A stretch of DNA of 64,000 nt from contig JACKGW010000009.1 of the NCBI GenBank assembly GCA_020631815.1, positions 1 to 64,000 on the forward strand, written 5' to 3'. The notes beneath the pieces were generated by a model that was not told the DNA's origin, did no database searches, and saw only the letters and a program-made list of their open reading frames with translations. Of the stretch, positions 18,371-25,355 are shown one piece after another. The position numbers and the translations under genes are program-made. Source of the stretch: Planctomycetota bacterium (GTDB lineage Bacteria; Planctomycetota; PLA2; JAEUHO01). Within the stretch, counting starts at the first letter, position 1. Each line of letters opens with the position of its first letter.

Positions 18371-19087
18371 CTACGACGCAGGCGGCTCGTGGACGAAGGC
18401 GTCCAGCGGCTTGCGCACCAGGTCCGGGACCTGGGTGTCTGGCGCGGGATGGCCGACGACCAGCAGCACGAACGCCTTCTCGCCGGCCGGACGACCCAGG
18501 ATGTCGCGCAGGAAGCCCATGGGGCTCGGCGTGTGCGTGAGTGTCGCCAGGCCGGCGTGGTGCAGGGCGGCCAGCAGCAGACCGGTGGCCAAGCCGACGG
18601 ACTCCTTGCTGTAGTAGCGCGGTTGACGCGCGCCGTCGGGACCGGCTACCCACGACTCCTCGAAGACGGCCACGAGGACCGGGGCGATCTCCAGGAACGG
18701 CTTGTGGGCGTCGGTGCCGAGTGGCGCCAGGGCTTCGAGCCAGGTATCGGGTGCCCGGCCTTCGTAGAAGGCCTCCTCTTCGCGCTCGGCCGCCTCGCGA
18801 ATGCGACGCTTGGTGTCCGCGTCACGGATGACCACGAAGTGCCACGGCTGCTGGTGCGCACCGCTGGGCGCCGTGCCCGCGGCTTCGAGGCACGGCAGGA
18901 GGACCTCGTCGGGCACCGGGTCGGGCGCGAACGTGCGCACGGTGCGACGCGTGGCCATCGTGGCGAGGAAGGCGCGAGCCCGCGCCGCCCGCGTTGCGTC
19001 GTCCCACGTGGGGTAGGCGGGTAGGGGCACGAAGCGCGGAGACGTCCTCTCCGTCCCGGGGCGTCCTGCCGTACCCTCGCCGTCCAT
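18371..19087 (-). CDS. Nitroreductase-fold flavoprotein (iodotyrosine deiodinase-like)
   Basis: 238 residues. RRTVRTFAPDPVPDEVLLPCLEAA and PSGAHQQPWHFVVI are the FMN-binding and substrate-proximal motifs of the nitroreductase fold, and the latter is the form seen in the iodotyrosine deiodinase branch. The C-terminal TPSPMGFLRDILGRP and EKAFVLLVVGHP fit the same branch. Such bacterial enzymes use FMN to reduce halogenated tyrosines or quinone/nitro compounds; substrate unknown. The first in-frame ATG (19087) shares its CATG with the divergent carbamoyltransferase start, leaving no intergenic space. A downstream GTG (19030) is possible but would remove the family-typical PRF before VPLPAYP. The 3' end converges on the Tricorn gene with 14 bases between. 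Confidence 0.88.
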   Translation of the reverse strand: MDGEGTAGRPGTERTSPRFVPLPAYPTWDDATRAARARAFLATMATRRTVRTFAPDPVPDEVLLPCLEAAGTAPSGAHQQPWHFVVIRDADTKRRIREAAEREEEAFYEGRAPDTWLEALAPLGTDAHKPFLEIAPVLVAVFEESWVAGPDGARQPRYYSKESVGLATGLLLAALHHAGLATLTHTPSPMGFLRDILGRPAGEKAFVLLVVGHPAPDTQVPDLVRKPLDAFVHEPPAS

Positions 19088-20864
19088 GCCGTCCCCTACC
19101 TACGTCCTGGGCGTCAACGCCTTCGACCACGACGTGAGCGCCTGCCTCCTCGCGGACGGCAAGCCCGTGGTGGCCATCGCCAAGGAGCGGCTCACCCGCG
19201 TCAAGAACGACGTCGGATTCTACGGGGACGCCGTCGACTACTGCCTGTTCGCTGCGGGCATCACGCTGGCGGACGTGGAGCTGGTGGTGCGCTGCTCGTA
19301 CCTGCTCCCCGTGACCGAGCTCGAAGCGCGTCTCCGGCGCGAGCTGCAGCCCGAGGTGTTCCCGGCCCACGAGCGCGAACGGGCGATGGCTTCGCCGCTC
19401 TGGGAGGGACAAGGGTCCACGCGCTGCGTCGATGTCAGCCATCACCTGGCCCACGCCTACAGCGCCTTCGCGTGCTCGCCGTTCGAGAGGGGCGCCGTGC
19501 TCGTGGCCGACGGCGTGGGCAGCTACCGCAGCGACGTGCTGGAGACCGTCCCCGATGCGGACGACGTGCCCGCTCTCGCCCGCGAGTCGGAGTCGTTCTA
19601 TCGCTTCGAGGGCACGAACCTGACGTGCCTGGGCAAGGCGTGGCTCGAGCCCACCCGCGGCCTCGTCAACGACGAGTTCCAGGAGGGACAGGGCCTGGGC
19701 GCGCTCTACTCGCGCGTCAGCTCGTACATCTTCGGCGACTGGAACAAGTGTGGCGAAGTGATGGGCTTGGCGCCCTACGGACGCCTCGCTGGCGAGCCGC
19801 TCGTGCGCCTGGAAGGCGACACACTCGTGCTCGCACCCTGGCCACGCGCGTGGGACCGGCCGTTCGTCGGCGGCGACGACGCGTCGTGGGAAGCCTCTCC
19901 GGACCGTGCCCACTGGGAGGACGTCGCGCGTCGCGTGCAGCACGACACGGAAGAGATCCTGCTGGGCCGCGTGCGTCGCTTGTTCGAGCAGACCGGTGAG
20001 CGCCATCTCGTGATGGCGGGCGGGGTCGCGCTCAACTGCGTGGCGAACGGACGGATCGTGCGCGAGGGTCCGTTCGACAGCGTCTGGGTCCAGCCGGCGG
20101 CCGGGGACGACGGTACCGCCTTGGGCGCCGCGCTCTACGGGTGGCATCAGGTGCTGGGCCGTCCCGAGCGCCACGAGCTGCGATCGGCCGCGCTGGGTCT
20201 CTCCTACCCACAGGTCAGCTTCGAGCGCGCCTTGGCGCATCGGATGCTCGGCGTCGCGGCGAACGTCCGGCGCGCTGGCAACGTGGCCGAAGAGACCGCC
20301 GAGCTCTTGGCCGCAGGCCAGGTGGTCGGCTGGCTGCAGGGTGGTTGCGAGATGGGCCCGCGCGCCTTGGGCCAGCGCAGCATCCTTGCGGACCCGCGCG
20401 ATCCCGGGATGACCGACCGCGTCAATGCCCGCGTGAAGCACCGCCAGGCGTTTCGCCCCTTTGCGCCCGCGATCCTCGCGGAGCATGCACGAGACTGGTT
20501 CGAAGGCGTCGGCGAGTCGCCCTTCATGCTCGAGGCGCATCCCGTGCGCGAGGAGAAGCGCGAGCTCGTGCCTGCGATCGTCCACGTGGACGGCACGGCC
20601 CGTGTGCAGACGGTGCACGCCGACCGCACGCCTGCCTTCCACGCCCTGCTCGAGGCGTTCCACCGACGCACGGGCGTACCCGTGCTCCTGAACACGTCCT
20701 TCAACCTGCGTGGCGAGCCCATCGTCGAGTCGCCCACCGAGGCCGTCGACACCTTCCTCCGCACCGACCTCGACGCCCTCGTCCTCGAGAACGACATCCT
20801 CCTCAAGCGCACCTGGGGCCGCTGGCTACGGCGCTTCCACGAGCGGCGCACGCGCAGGGGGTGA
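19086..20864 (+). CDS. NodU/CmcH-type carbamoyltransferase
   Basis: 592 residues. The N-terminal HSP70/actin-like part starts VLGVNAFDHDVSACLLADG and holds the metal-binding HHLAHAYSAF (His119, His120, His123) and VADGVGSYRSD. The middle has EVMGLAPYGR and MAGGVALNCVANGRI. The C-terminal YrdC-like carbamoylation part includes VGWLQGGCEMGPRALGQRSILADPR and LNTSFNLRGEPIVESP. The family transfers carbamoyl from carbamoyl phosphate to hydroxyls of sugars, antibiotics or other metabolites. No glycosyltransferase or biosynthetic cluster is next to it, so the acceptor is open. The start shares CATG with the divergent nitroreductase. Downstream lies the gene-free repeat region. Confidence 0.92.
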   Translation: MPSPTYVLGVNAFDHDVSACLLADGKPVVAIAKERLTRVKNDVGFYGDAVDYCLFAAGITLADVELVVRCSYLLPVTELEARLRRELQPEVFPAHERERAMASPLWEGQGSTRCVDVSHHLAHAYSAFACSPFERGAVLVADGVGSYRSDVLETVPDADDVPALARESESFYRFEGTNLTCLGKAWLEPTRGLVNDEFQEGQGLGALYSRVSSYIFGDWNKCGEVMGLAPYGRLAGEPLVRLEGDTLVLAPWPRAWDRPFVGGDDASWEASPDRAHWEDVARRVQHDTEEILLGRVRRLFEQTGERHLVMAGGVALNCVANGRIVREGPFDSVWVQPAAGDDGTALGAALYGWHQVLGRPERHELRSAALGLSYPQVSFERALAHRMLGVAANVRRAGNVAEETAELLAAGQVVGWLQGGCEMGPRALGQRSILADPRDPGMTDRVNARVKHRQAFRPFAPAILAEHARDWFEGVGESPFMLEAHPVREEKRELVPAIVHVDGTARVQTVHADRTPAFHALLEAFHRRTGVPVLLNTSFNLRGEPIVESPTEAVDTFLRTDLDALVLENDILLKRTWGRWLRRFHERRTRRG

Positions 20865-20982
20865 TCGAGGCCCCTGGACGTGGCGTTCGCTGCCGGGATG
20901 GCGTGCAGGGTGGTTCGGGGATGCCTTGGATCGCGTGCCGCGGCGGGAGCAGGGTGGTTCGGGGTTGCCGTGGATCGAGTAC

Positions 20983-21072
20983 CGAGCCCGGTGAGCGCCC
21001 CCACTCCTCGCCAGGACACGAACCACGGAGCGCTTGCGCACCGGGGCGAGGAGTTGTGGCTTCACCCGGCTC
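20983..21072. repeat. Long inverted repeat (hairpin), copy 1
   Basis: Left arm 20983-21011 and right arm 21044-21072 are complementary at about 24 of 29 positions, with a 32-base loop. The outer stem has CGAGCC-GGTGA against TCACC-GGCTCG; the inner stem has ACTCCTCGCC against GGCGAGGAGT, perfect over 10 bp. The mismatched middle forms an internal loop. Copies 2 and 3 lie 185 and 370 bases further on. Confidence 0.92.
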
Positions 21073-21167
21073 GTTCCCGCGAACCACGTGCGCGGTGGAT
21101 CGGGGTTGCCGTGGATTGCGTGTCGCGGTGGGAGCAAGGTGGTTCGGGGTTGCCGTGGATCGCGTAC

Positions 21168-21257
21168 CGAGCCCGGTGAGCGCCCCCACTCCTCGCCAGG
21201 ACACGAACCACGAAGCGCTCACGCACCGGGGCGAGGAGTTGTGGCTTCACCCGGCTC
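21168..21257. repeat. Long inverted repeat (hairpin), copy 2
   Basis: Same fold and nearly the same sequence as copy 1: outer arm CGAGCCCGGTGAG, inner stem CACTCCTCGCC against GGCGAGGAGTTGTG, closing with TCACCCGGCTCG. Loop differences from copy 1 are few. Confidence 0.92.
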
Positions 21258-21352
21258 GTTCCCGCGAACCTCGTGCGCGGTGGATCGGGGTTGCCGTGGA
21301 TCGCGTGCCGCGGCGGGGGCAAGGTGGTTCGGGGTTGCTGTGGATCGAGTAC

Positions 21353-21442
21353 CGAGCCCGGTGAGCGCCCCCAGTCCTCGCCAGGACACGAACCAAGGAG
21401 CGCTCGCGCACCGGGGCGAGGAGTTGTGGCTTCACCCGGCTC
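21353..21442. repeat. Long inverted repeat (hairpin), copy 3
   Basis: Same arms as copies 1 and 2; the left arm reads CAGTCCTCGCC where copies 1-2 have CACTCCTCGCC, so one inner base differs while the right arm is unchanged. The rest of the fold is kept. Confidence 0.9.
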
Positions 21443-21537
21443 GTTCCCGCGCACCACGTGCGCGGTGGATCGGGGATGCCGTGGACTGCGTGCCGCGGCG
21501 GGAGCAGGGTGGTTCGGGGGCGCTGTGGATCGAGTAC

Positions 21538-21627
21538 CGAGCCCGGTGAGATCTCCACTTCACGCGGCGGCACGTTCCGCCATGAGGTGATCCCCCCGAG
21601 CGTGAAGGGAAGATCTCACCCGGCTCG
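21538..21627. repeat. Long inverted repeat, copy 4 with a different inner stem
   Basis: Left arm 21538-21565 and right arm 21600-21627 are complementary at about 25 of 28 positions. The outer arms repeat CGAGCCCGGTGAG / CTCACCCGGCTCG, now extended by ATCT / AGAT. The inner stem is CTTCACGC / GCGTGAAG, unlike copies 1-3 but equally well paired. The 34-base loop contains a smaller hairpin GGCGG..CCGCC. Confidence 0.9.
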
Positions 21628-21788
21628 TCCCCAGGGGCACGACCGCGATCAGTGGGTCGGGATCCCTGTGGATCGCGTTCCCTGCCTGATACGAATGCAA
21701 GGTGGATCGAGGTCCCTGCAGCTCGCGTCCGCCGACGGGATCAAGTCGCGTCCAGAAGGCATCGGGTCGTCGGGGCGACGGCAGCGTG

Positions 21789-21894
21789 CCGCCATCGGCG
21801 ACGACTCGTGGTCTGTTCACTCGAGGAGCCGATGGCGGTGCGCGGCCGAGCATCCGGCGAGCCGCCCGCACATCGACAAGGGCGTCCCTCGAGT
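21789..21894. other. Segment with mutually exclusive inverted repeats (possible structured RNA)
   Basis: CCGCCATCGGC (21789-21799) is a perfect complement of GCCGATGGCGG (21828-21838). ACTCGAGG (21819-21826), which lies in that loop, is complementary to CCCTCGAGT (21886-21894, one bulged base). Between the latter arms GTGCGCGGC pairs with GCCG-CC-CGCAC. The first and second long stems cannot both form except as a pseudoknot. No gene overlaps. It could be an RNA element or a chance product of GC-rich sequence. Confidence 0.4.
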
Positions 21895-21895
21895 C

Positions 21896-21922
21896 CAAAA
21901 ATTAGGGGGGCCGGGTCCCCCC
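21896..21922 (-). terminator. Intrinsic terminator for the HEAT/PLD operon
   Basis: Read on the minus strand, GGGGGG-ACCCGG-CCCCCC is followed at once by TAATTTTTGG. A six-pair GC stem plus a T run is the classical rho-independent form and stands out because T runs are rare here. It lies about 100 bases beyond the stop of the minus-strand PLD-like gene. Confidence 0.7.
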
Positions 21923-22021
21923 GCACAAGTCGAGACCCGGCCCAGCCACAGGTGGGCCGCCCACTCACACAGCGGACGTCCTCCTTGCGACCTGACCTTC
22001 CAACGCCGCCCGCGCAGGGGT

Positions 22022-22774
22022 TCAGCGGAAATCCGTGCGGCTGCCGTCAGGACGGAGGTCCCCGAGTCGTTGCCACAGTCGCTCGAACTCGTTCGCGAAG
22101 GCACCGACCAGTCGCGGGTCGTCCGTGACCACGAGGTTCTCGGCGTTCACCTCGCTCGCCGAGCGCGTCCAGTTGAAGGAGCCGGTCACCAGCTGCTGGC
22201 CGTCGAACACGGCGAACTTGTGGTGCATGTGTGCCTCGCTCGCGTCGAGCACGACCTGGGCCCCCGCCGCCCTCAGGCGGTCCACGTCGGAGCCCAGGTC
22301 CTCGCTCTTGTCATCGTCGCTCACGATGCGGACGCGGACGCCTCGGCGGACGGCGGCCTCGATCTCACGCGTCAGCCGGTCGTCGGTGATCGTGAACACG
22401 CACACGTCCGCTCGCTCGCGCACGCGCCGCCACGCCTCGAGAAGCGCGCCCAGGCAGTCGGGCCCGGGCCCGAACCAGGCGTGGGCCCCCGCGGTCGGTG
22501 CAGGCTGCTGGGCCTCCACGGCCGCATCGACGCGGGCCAAGACACCCTCCAGCCAGGCCAGCAGGTCGCCCACACCGGCTCCGGCGGCCTGCTGGGTGGC
22601 GAAGCGGAACGCCTCGCTCCGCAAGGCACGGCGCCGTGACGGCGACAGGCGCTGGGCCTCCAGCCACGCCGAGAGGGCCCGGGCCTCGGTGCGCGACAGG
22701 CGTTCGTCGTCGTACGTGCGCTCGAGGACGTCGAGCCAGCCCAGCGGTTCGTCCTCCTTCGACTTCCCGGCCAT
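22022..22774 (-). CDS. Phospholipase D-like protein with a single HKD motif
   Basis: 250 residues. The C-terminal half has one PLD catalytic motif: His184-x-Lys186-x4-Asp191 in HHKFAVFDG, followed by TGSFNWT, the typical GSxN element. A single HKD means the active enzyme would be a homodimer, as in the mitochondrial PLD6/Nuc-type nucleases and lipases. The N-terminal ~90 residues are helical and charged without a signal peptide, so it is probably cytoplasmic, and a nuclease role is as likely as a lipase. It follows the HEAT-repeat gene with 18 bases between, so the two are probably co-transcribed. GGAGCAGGC precedes ATG 22774. A terminator-like hairpin lies downstream. Confidence 0.85.
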   Translation of the reverse strand: MAGKSKEDEPLGWLDVLERTYDDERLSRTEARALSAWLEAQRLSPSRRRALRSEAFRFATQQAAGAGVGDLLAWLEGVLARVDAAVEAQQPAPTAGAHAWFGPGPDCLGALLEAWRRVRERADVCVFTITDDRLTREIEAAVRRGVRVRIVSDDDKSEDLGSDVDRLRAAGAQVVLDASEAHMHHKFAVFDGQQLVTGSFNWTRSASEVNAENLVVTDDPRLVGAFANEFERLWQRLGDLRPDGSRTDFR

Positions 22775-22792
22775 GCCTGCTCCCTCCAGCGC

Positions 22793-24067
22793 TCAAGGGG
22801 CCGTGGCGGCGCGCGCCGCGGCCACAGCCCGCTCGACGAGGTCACGCTGTTCGCCCATCTCGTCCAGCCTCGCCTCCACGCGATCCAAGGCCGGCCGCGC
22901 CGAGGCCGCCGGGGGACCGATCCGCCCGAGCCCGCGGATCGCCTCGAGGACCGCCTTGGCGTCCTGGGCATCGAGGCGCGGGACCAGGCGGCTCACGGCC
23001 CGCGCGTCGTCGTGGTCGAGCTCCCAGGCCCTGAGAGCCGCCATCACGCCCACGAGGGCCTCGGGGCGCTCGGCGGCGGCATCGAGTGCCGGCAGGGCGG
23101 CGCGTCCGAGCAGGCGAAGGGTCCAGGTGAGCATCTCCACCCGCGCGCCGTCGTCGACCGCGAGGGCGTCGGTCACGGCGCGCAGGGCGGCCTGTCCGCC
23201 CCCCGCCAGCGCCGTCGCGGCGTTGGAGCGCACCAGCGCCCGCTCGTCGCCCAGGGCCTGCAGCAGGCGCGGCAGCGCTGGCTCCATGGCGGCCCCCGTT
23301 CGGCCCAGGGCCATGACCGCGTAGTGGGCGACACCCTCCCGCTCGTCATCGAGCGCCTTGGCCAGGGTCGTCACCAGGTCGCCCAGGCGGGCGGGAGGAA
23401 CGCGCTCGACCAGCTCGATCCGGGCGAGGCCGTGCGCTGCCGCCTCGCGGGCCAACGCATCGCTGTTGCCCAGCGCCTCGATCAACCGCTCCAGGGGTGC
23501 CTCGCGGAGCCGGGCGGCGTCGCCCAAGGCGCGCAGGGCGCGGCGGTGCAGCTCGGAGTCCTCGTCGCGCGACGCGACGATCAAGGGAGCATCCAGCTCG
23601 GCCGCCACGTCGGCCTCGACGTACGGAGCGGCCATGGCCACGGCACGCCGCACCGCGAGCGGGCGCTGGGGATCCAGGTCCCCGGCCATCTGCCGAACCA
23701 GCTCGGCGTCCGGCGGCCCGTACCAGCCGATCGCGAGCCAGCCTGCTTGGCGGACGCCATCTCGCGCATCGGCCAGCGCGGCGCGAACCGCCTGGCTTGC
23801 GCCGCCCGGGTCGTCCAGGCCCACGAGCGCTTCCTTCACCAGCGCGCGCATCATCCCCTCGGCCACGAGGGGGTCACGCGCGGTCGTGTGCAGCGAGGCC
23901 AGCCGCGGCGCCAGCGCGACCAGGCGCTGCTCAGGGGGCGGAGGGGCCGCTGACGCCGGGGGCGCGGACGGCGTGGGTGCCGCGGGCTGGTGCCCGCCGC
24001 TCTCGAGCAGCAGCAGCCCGCCGGCCAGCAACGCGGCCACGACCAGCCCGGCGATCCACCTCGGCAT
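22793..24067 (-). CDS. Membrane-anchored HEAT-repeat protein
   Basis: 424 residues from ATG 24067 with AGGAG six bases upstream; the frame is open much further (to 25603), but that part lies over the histidine kinase gene and is a shadow. A hydrophobic segment (IAGLVVAALLAGGLLLLESG) is followed by a Pro/Ala-rich spacer and then HEAT-like helical repeats, for example VRRAVAMAAPYV, HRRALRALGDAARL, AREAAAHGLARIELV, VAHYAVMALGRTGAAMEPALPRLLQALGD and VRSNAATALAGGG. Such solenoids bind partner proteins. The position of the anchor puts the repeats outside the cytoplasmic membrane. It is the first gene of a two-gene unit with the PLD-like protein and diverges from the histidine kinase with 57 bases between. 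Confidence 0.87.
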   Translation of the reverse strand: MPRWIAGLVVAALLAGGLLLLESGGHQPAAPTPSAPPASAAPPPPEQRLVALAPRLASLHTTARDPLVAEGMMRALVKEALVGLDDPGGASQAVRAALADARDGVRQAGWLAIGWYGPPDAELVRQMAGDLDPQRPLAVRRAVAMAAPYVEADVAAELDAPLIVASRDEDSELHRRALRALGDAARLREAPLERLIEALGNSDALAREAAAHGLARIELVERVPPARLGDLVTTLAKALDDEREGVAHYAVMALGRTGAAMEPALPRLLQALGDERALVRSNAATALAGGGQAALRAVTDALAVDDGARVEMLTWTLRLLGRAALPALDAAAERPEALVGVMAALRAWELDHDDARAVSRLVPRLDAQDAKAVLEAIRGLGRIGPPAASARPALDRVEARLDEMGEQRDLVERAVAAARAATAP

Positions 24068-24124
24068 CCACGACTCCTGGCGGTCGCCGCCCAGGCGCCA
24101 CGCGCCGAATGGTAGCCTCGCACC

Positions 24125-25342
24125 ATGCCGACACGTGCTCCGACGCTGCGCTACGACGGACCGCGCCCCCGGCTGCTCGCGCTCATGGAGGCCAGTCGGG
24201 CCCTCGCGACGGCGACGGATCGTGACGCGCTGCTGCGTCGGATCTTGGACCTTTCCACGCGGCATGTCGGTGCGGAACGCGGCGCGCTCTTCGTGGTGGA
24301 CCACGACCGGGGCGGCCTCGTCGCGACGATCTTCCACGGCGACGAGCTGGCCGAGCTGCACGTCGGACCCGGGCGCGGCCTCGTCGGCGAGGTGGTGGCC
24401 ACGGGCCAGCCCATCCGGATTCGGGACGCCTACTTGGACGCACGCTTCGACCGCAGTGTGGATGCGGCCACGGGCTTCCGGACGCGCAGCGTGCTCGTGG
24501 CGCCGTTGGTTGGCAGCGACGGGACCGTGCTGGGCGCGTTGGAAGTGCTCAACAAGCAGGAGGCGGACGCGTTCGACGCGGACGACGAGGCGTTCCTCGG
24601 GGCCCTGGCGGCGCAGGCCGCCGTGGCGCTCGAGACGGCGCGCCTTGTCGAGGAGCGGTTGCGCGAGGCGCGTCTGGCCGGCATCGGCCAAGTCGTCGCC
24701 ACGCTCGTCCATGACCTCCGCGGGCCCCTGTCGGGTCTCATGGGCTACGCCGCGCTCCTGGAGCAGGACCCGCCGCCCGACATGCGCGGTGACCTGCTCG
24801 AGGGGCTCCGGCGCCAAGGGCGACGCATGGACCAGATGGTCCGCAGCATCCTGCGCTACGTCCGCGGCGAAGAGCGCTTCCTCTTCGCCAAGACCGACAT
24901 CGACGAGCTCGTGGCCCACGCCGCCGCCGACCTCGCGGCGGCCGCGCACGAGCATCCCGTCACGGTCGAGGCGCACAGCGAGGATGTCGGCGTGGCGCGG
25001 GTCGATGCCCTGGCCCTGCGCCGTGCGCTCGACAACCTGCTGCGCAACGCCGTCGAGGCCCTCGAGGGCCGCTCCGGCCGCGTCGAGCTGCACGCGTGCC
25101 GCGCGGGCGACGACGTGCTCGTGCGCGTCACGGACAACGGCAAGGGCCTGGCCGAAGCGGCGCGCCAGCGTCTGTTCCAGGCGTTCGCCACGGCGGGCAA
25201 GCGGGAGGGCACCGGCCTCGGCCTGGACCTCGTCCGACGCGTCGTGGAGGGACACGCAGGGACCATCGACGTCGAGAGCTCGCCGGGACAGGGCACCACG
25301 ATCACGCTGAGCTTGCCGGCGGACGGGCCCGCGGAGGCCTGA
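24125..25342 (+). CDS. GAF-domain sensor histidine kinase
   Basis: 405 residues. A GAF domain spans about residues 25-175 (GRGLVGEVVATGQPIRIRDA, VLVAPLVGSDGTVLGALEVLNK). A histidine-kinase core follows: H box LVHDLRGPLSGLMGY with His196 as the phospho-acceptor, N box NLLRNAVEAL, G1 DNGKGL and G2 GTGLGLDLV. No transmembrane segment is present, so the signal is cytoplasmic and probably a small ligand or redox state sensed by GAF. No response regulator is encoded nearby, so it is an orphan kinase here. It is divergent from the HEAT/PLD unit and convergent with the M20 gene (13 bases between stops). Confidence 0.93.
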   Translation: MPTRAPTLRYDGPRPRLLALMEASRALATATDRDALLRRILDLSTRHVGAERGALFVVDHDRGGLVATIFHGDELAELHVGPGRGLVGEVVATGQPIRIRDAYLDARFDRSVDAATGFRTRSVLVAPLVGSDGTVLGALEVLNKQEADAFDADDEAFLGALAAQAAVALETARLVEERLREARLAGIGQVVATLVHDLRGPLSGLMGYAALLEQDPPPDMRGDLLEGLRRQGRRMDQMVRSILRYVRGEERFLFAKTDIDELVAHAAADLAAAAHEHPVTVEAHSEDVGVARVDALALRRALDNLLRNAVEALEGRSGRVELHACRAGDDVLVRVTDNGKGLAEAARQRLFQAFATAGKREGTGLGLDLVRRVVEGHAGTIDVESSPGQGTTITLSLPADGPAEA

Positions 25343-25355
25343 CGCCTTGCGCCGT

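Larger units (their letters stand above)
20981..21540. repeat. 185-bp tandem direct repeat, three full units plus partial fourth
   Basis: The marker ACCGAGCCCGGTGAG starts at 20981, 21166, 21351 and 21536, exactly 185 bases apart each time. Each unit consists of a 90-bp inverted repeat followed by about 95 bases that contain two copies of a ~44-bp sub-repeat (GGTGG(A/T)TCGGGGTTGCC then GTGGATCGCGT). A degenerate sub-repeat precedes the first unit (from about 20908) and degenerate ones follow the array to about 21750. Units differ by scattered substitutions, so the array is tandemly duplicated but not brand new. Confidence 0.95.
20865..22021. other. Gene-free 3'-3' region with tandem hairpin array
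   Basis: This 1157-base stretch lies between the 3' ends of the carbamoyltransferase (+) and the PLD-like gene (-). It contains an array of a 185-bp unit, at least four long inverted repeats, ~44-bp sub-repeats, a further inverted-repeat segment at 21789-21894 and an intrinsic-terminator-like hairpin at 21896-21922. Frames are open across the array only because the 185-bp unit lacks stops in several frames; the encoded peptides repeat with a shifting frame and resemble nothing, so I call no protein here. Confidence 0.85.

Noticed and set aside
20981..21540. CRISPR array
   Set aside because: Units are 185 bp and repeat along their whole length; there are no unique spacers and no cas genes nearby.
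20880..21590. Several open frames of 60-400 codons across the 185-bp array
   Set aside because: The frame changes from unit to unit (185 is not a multiple of three), no ribosome-binding sites fit, and the peptides only repeat the DNA unit.
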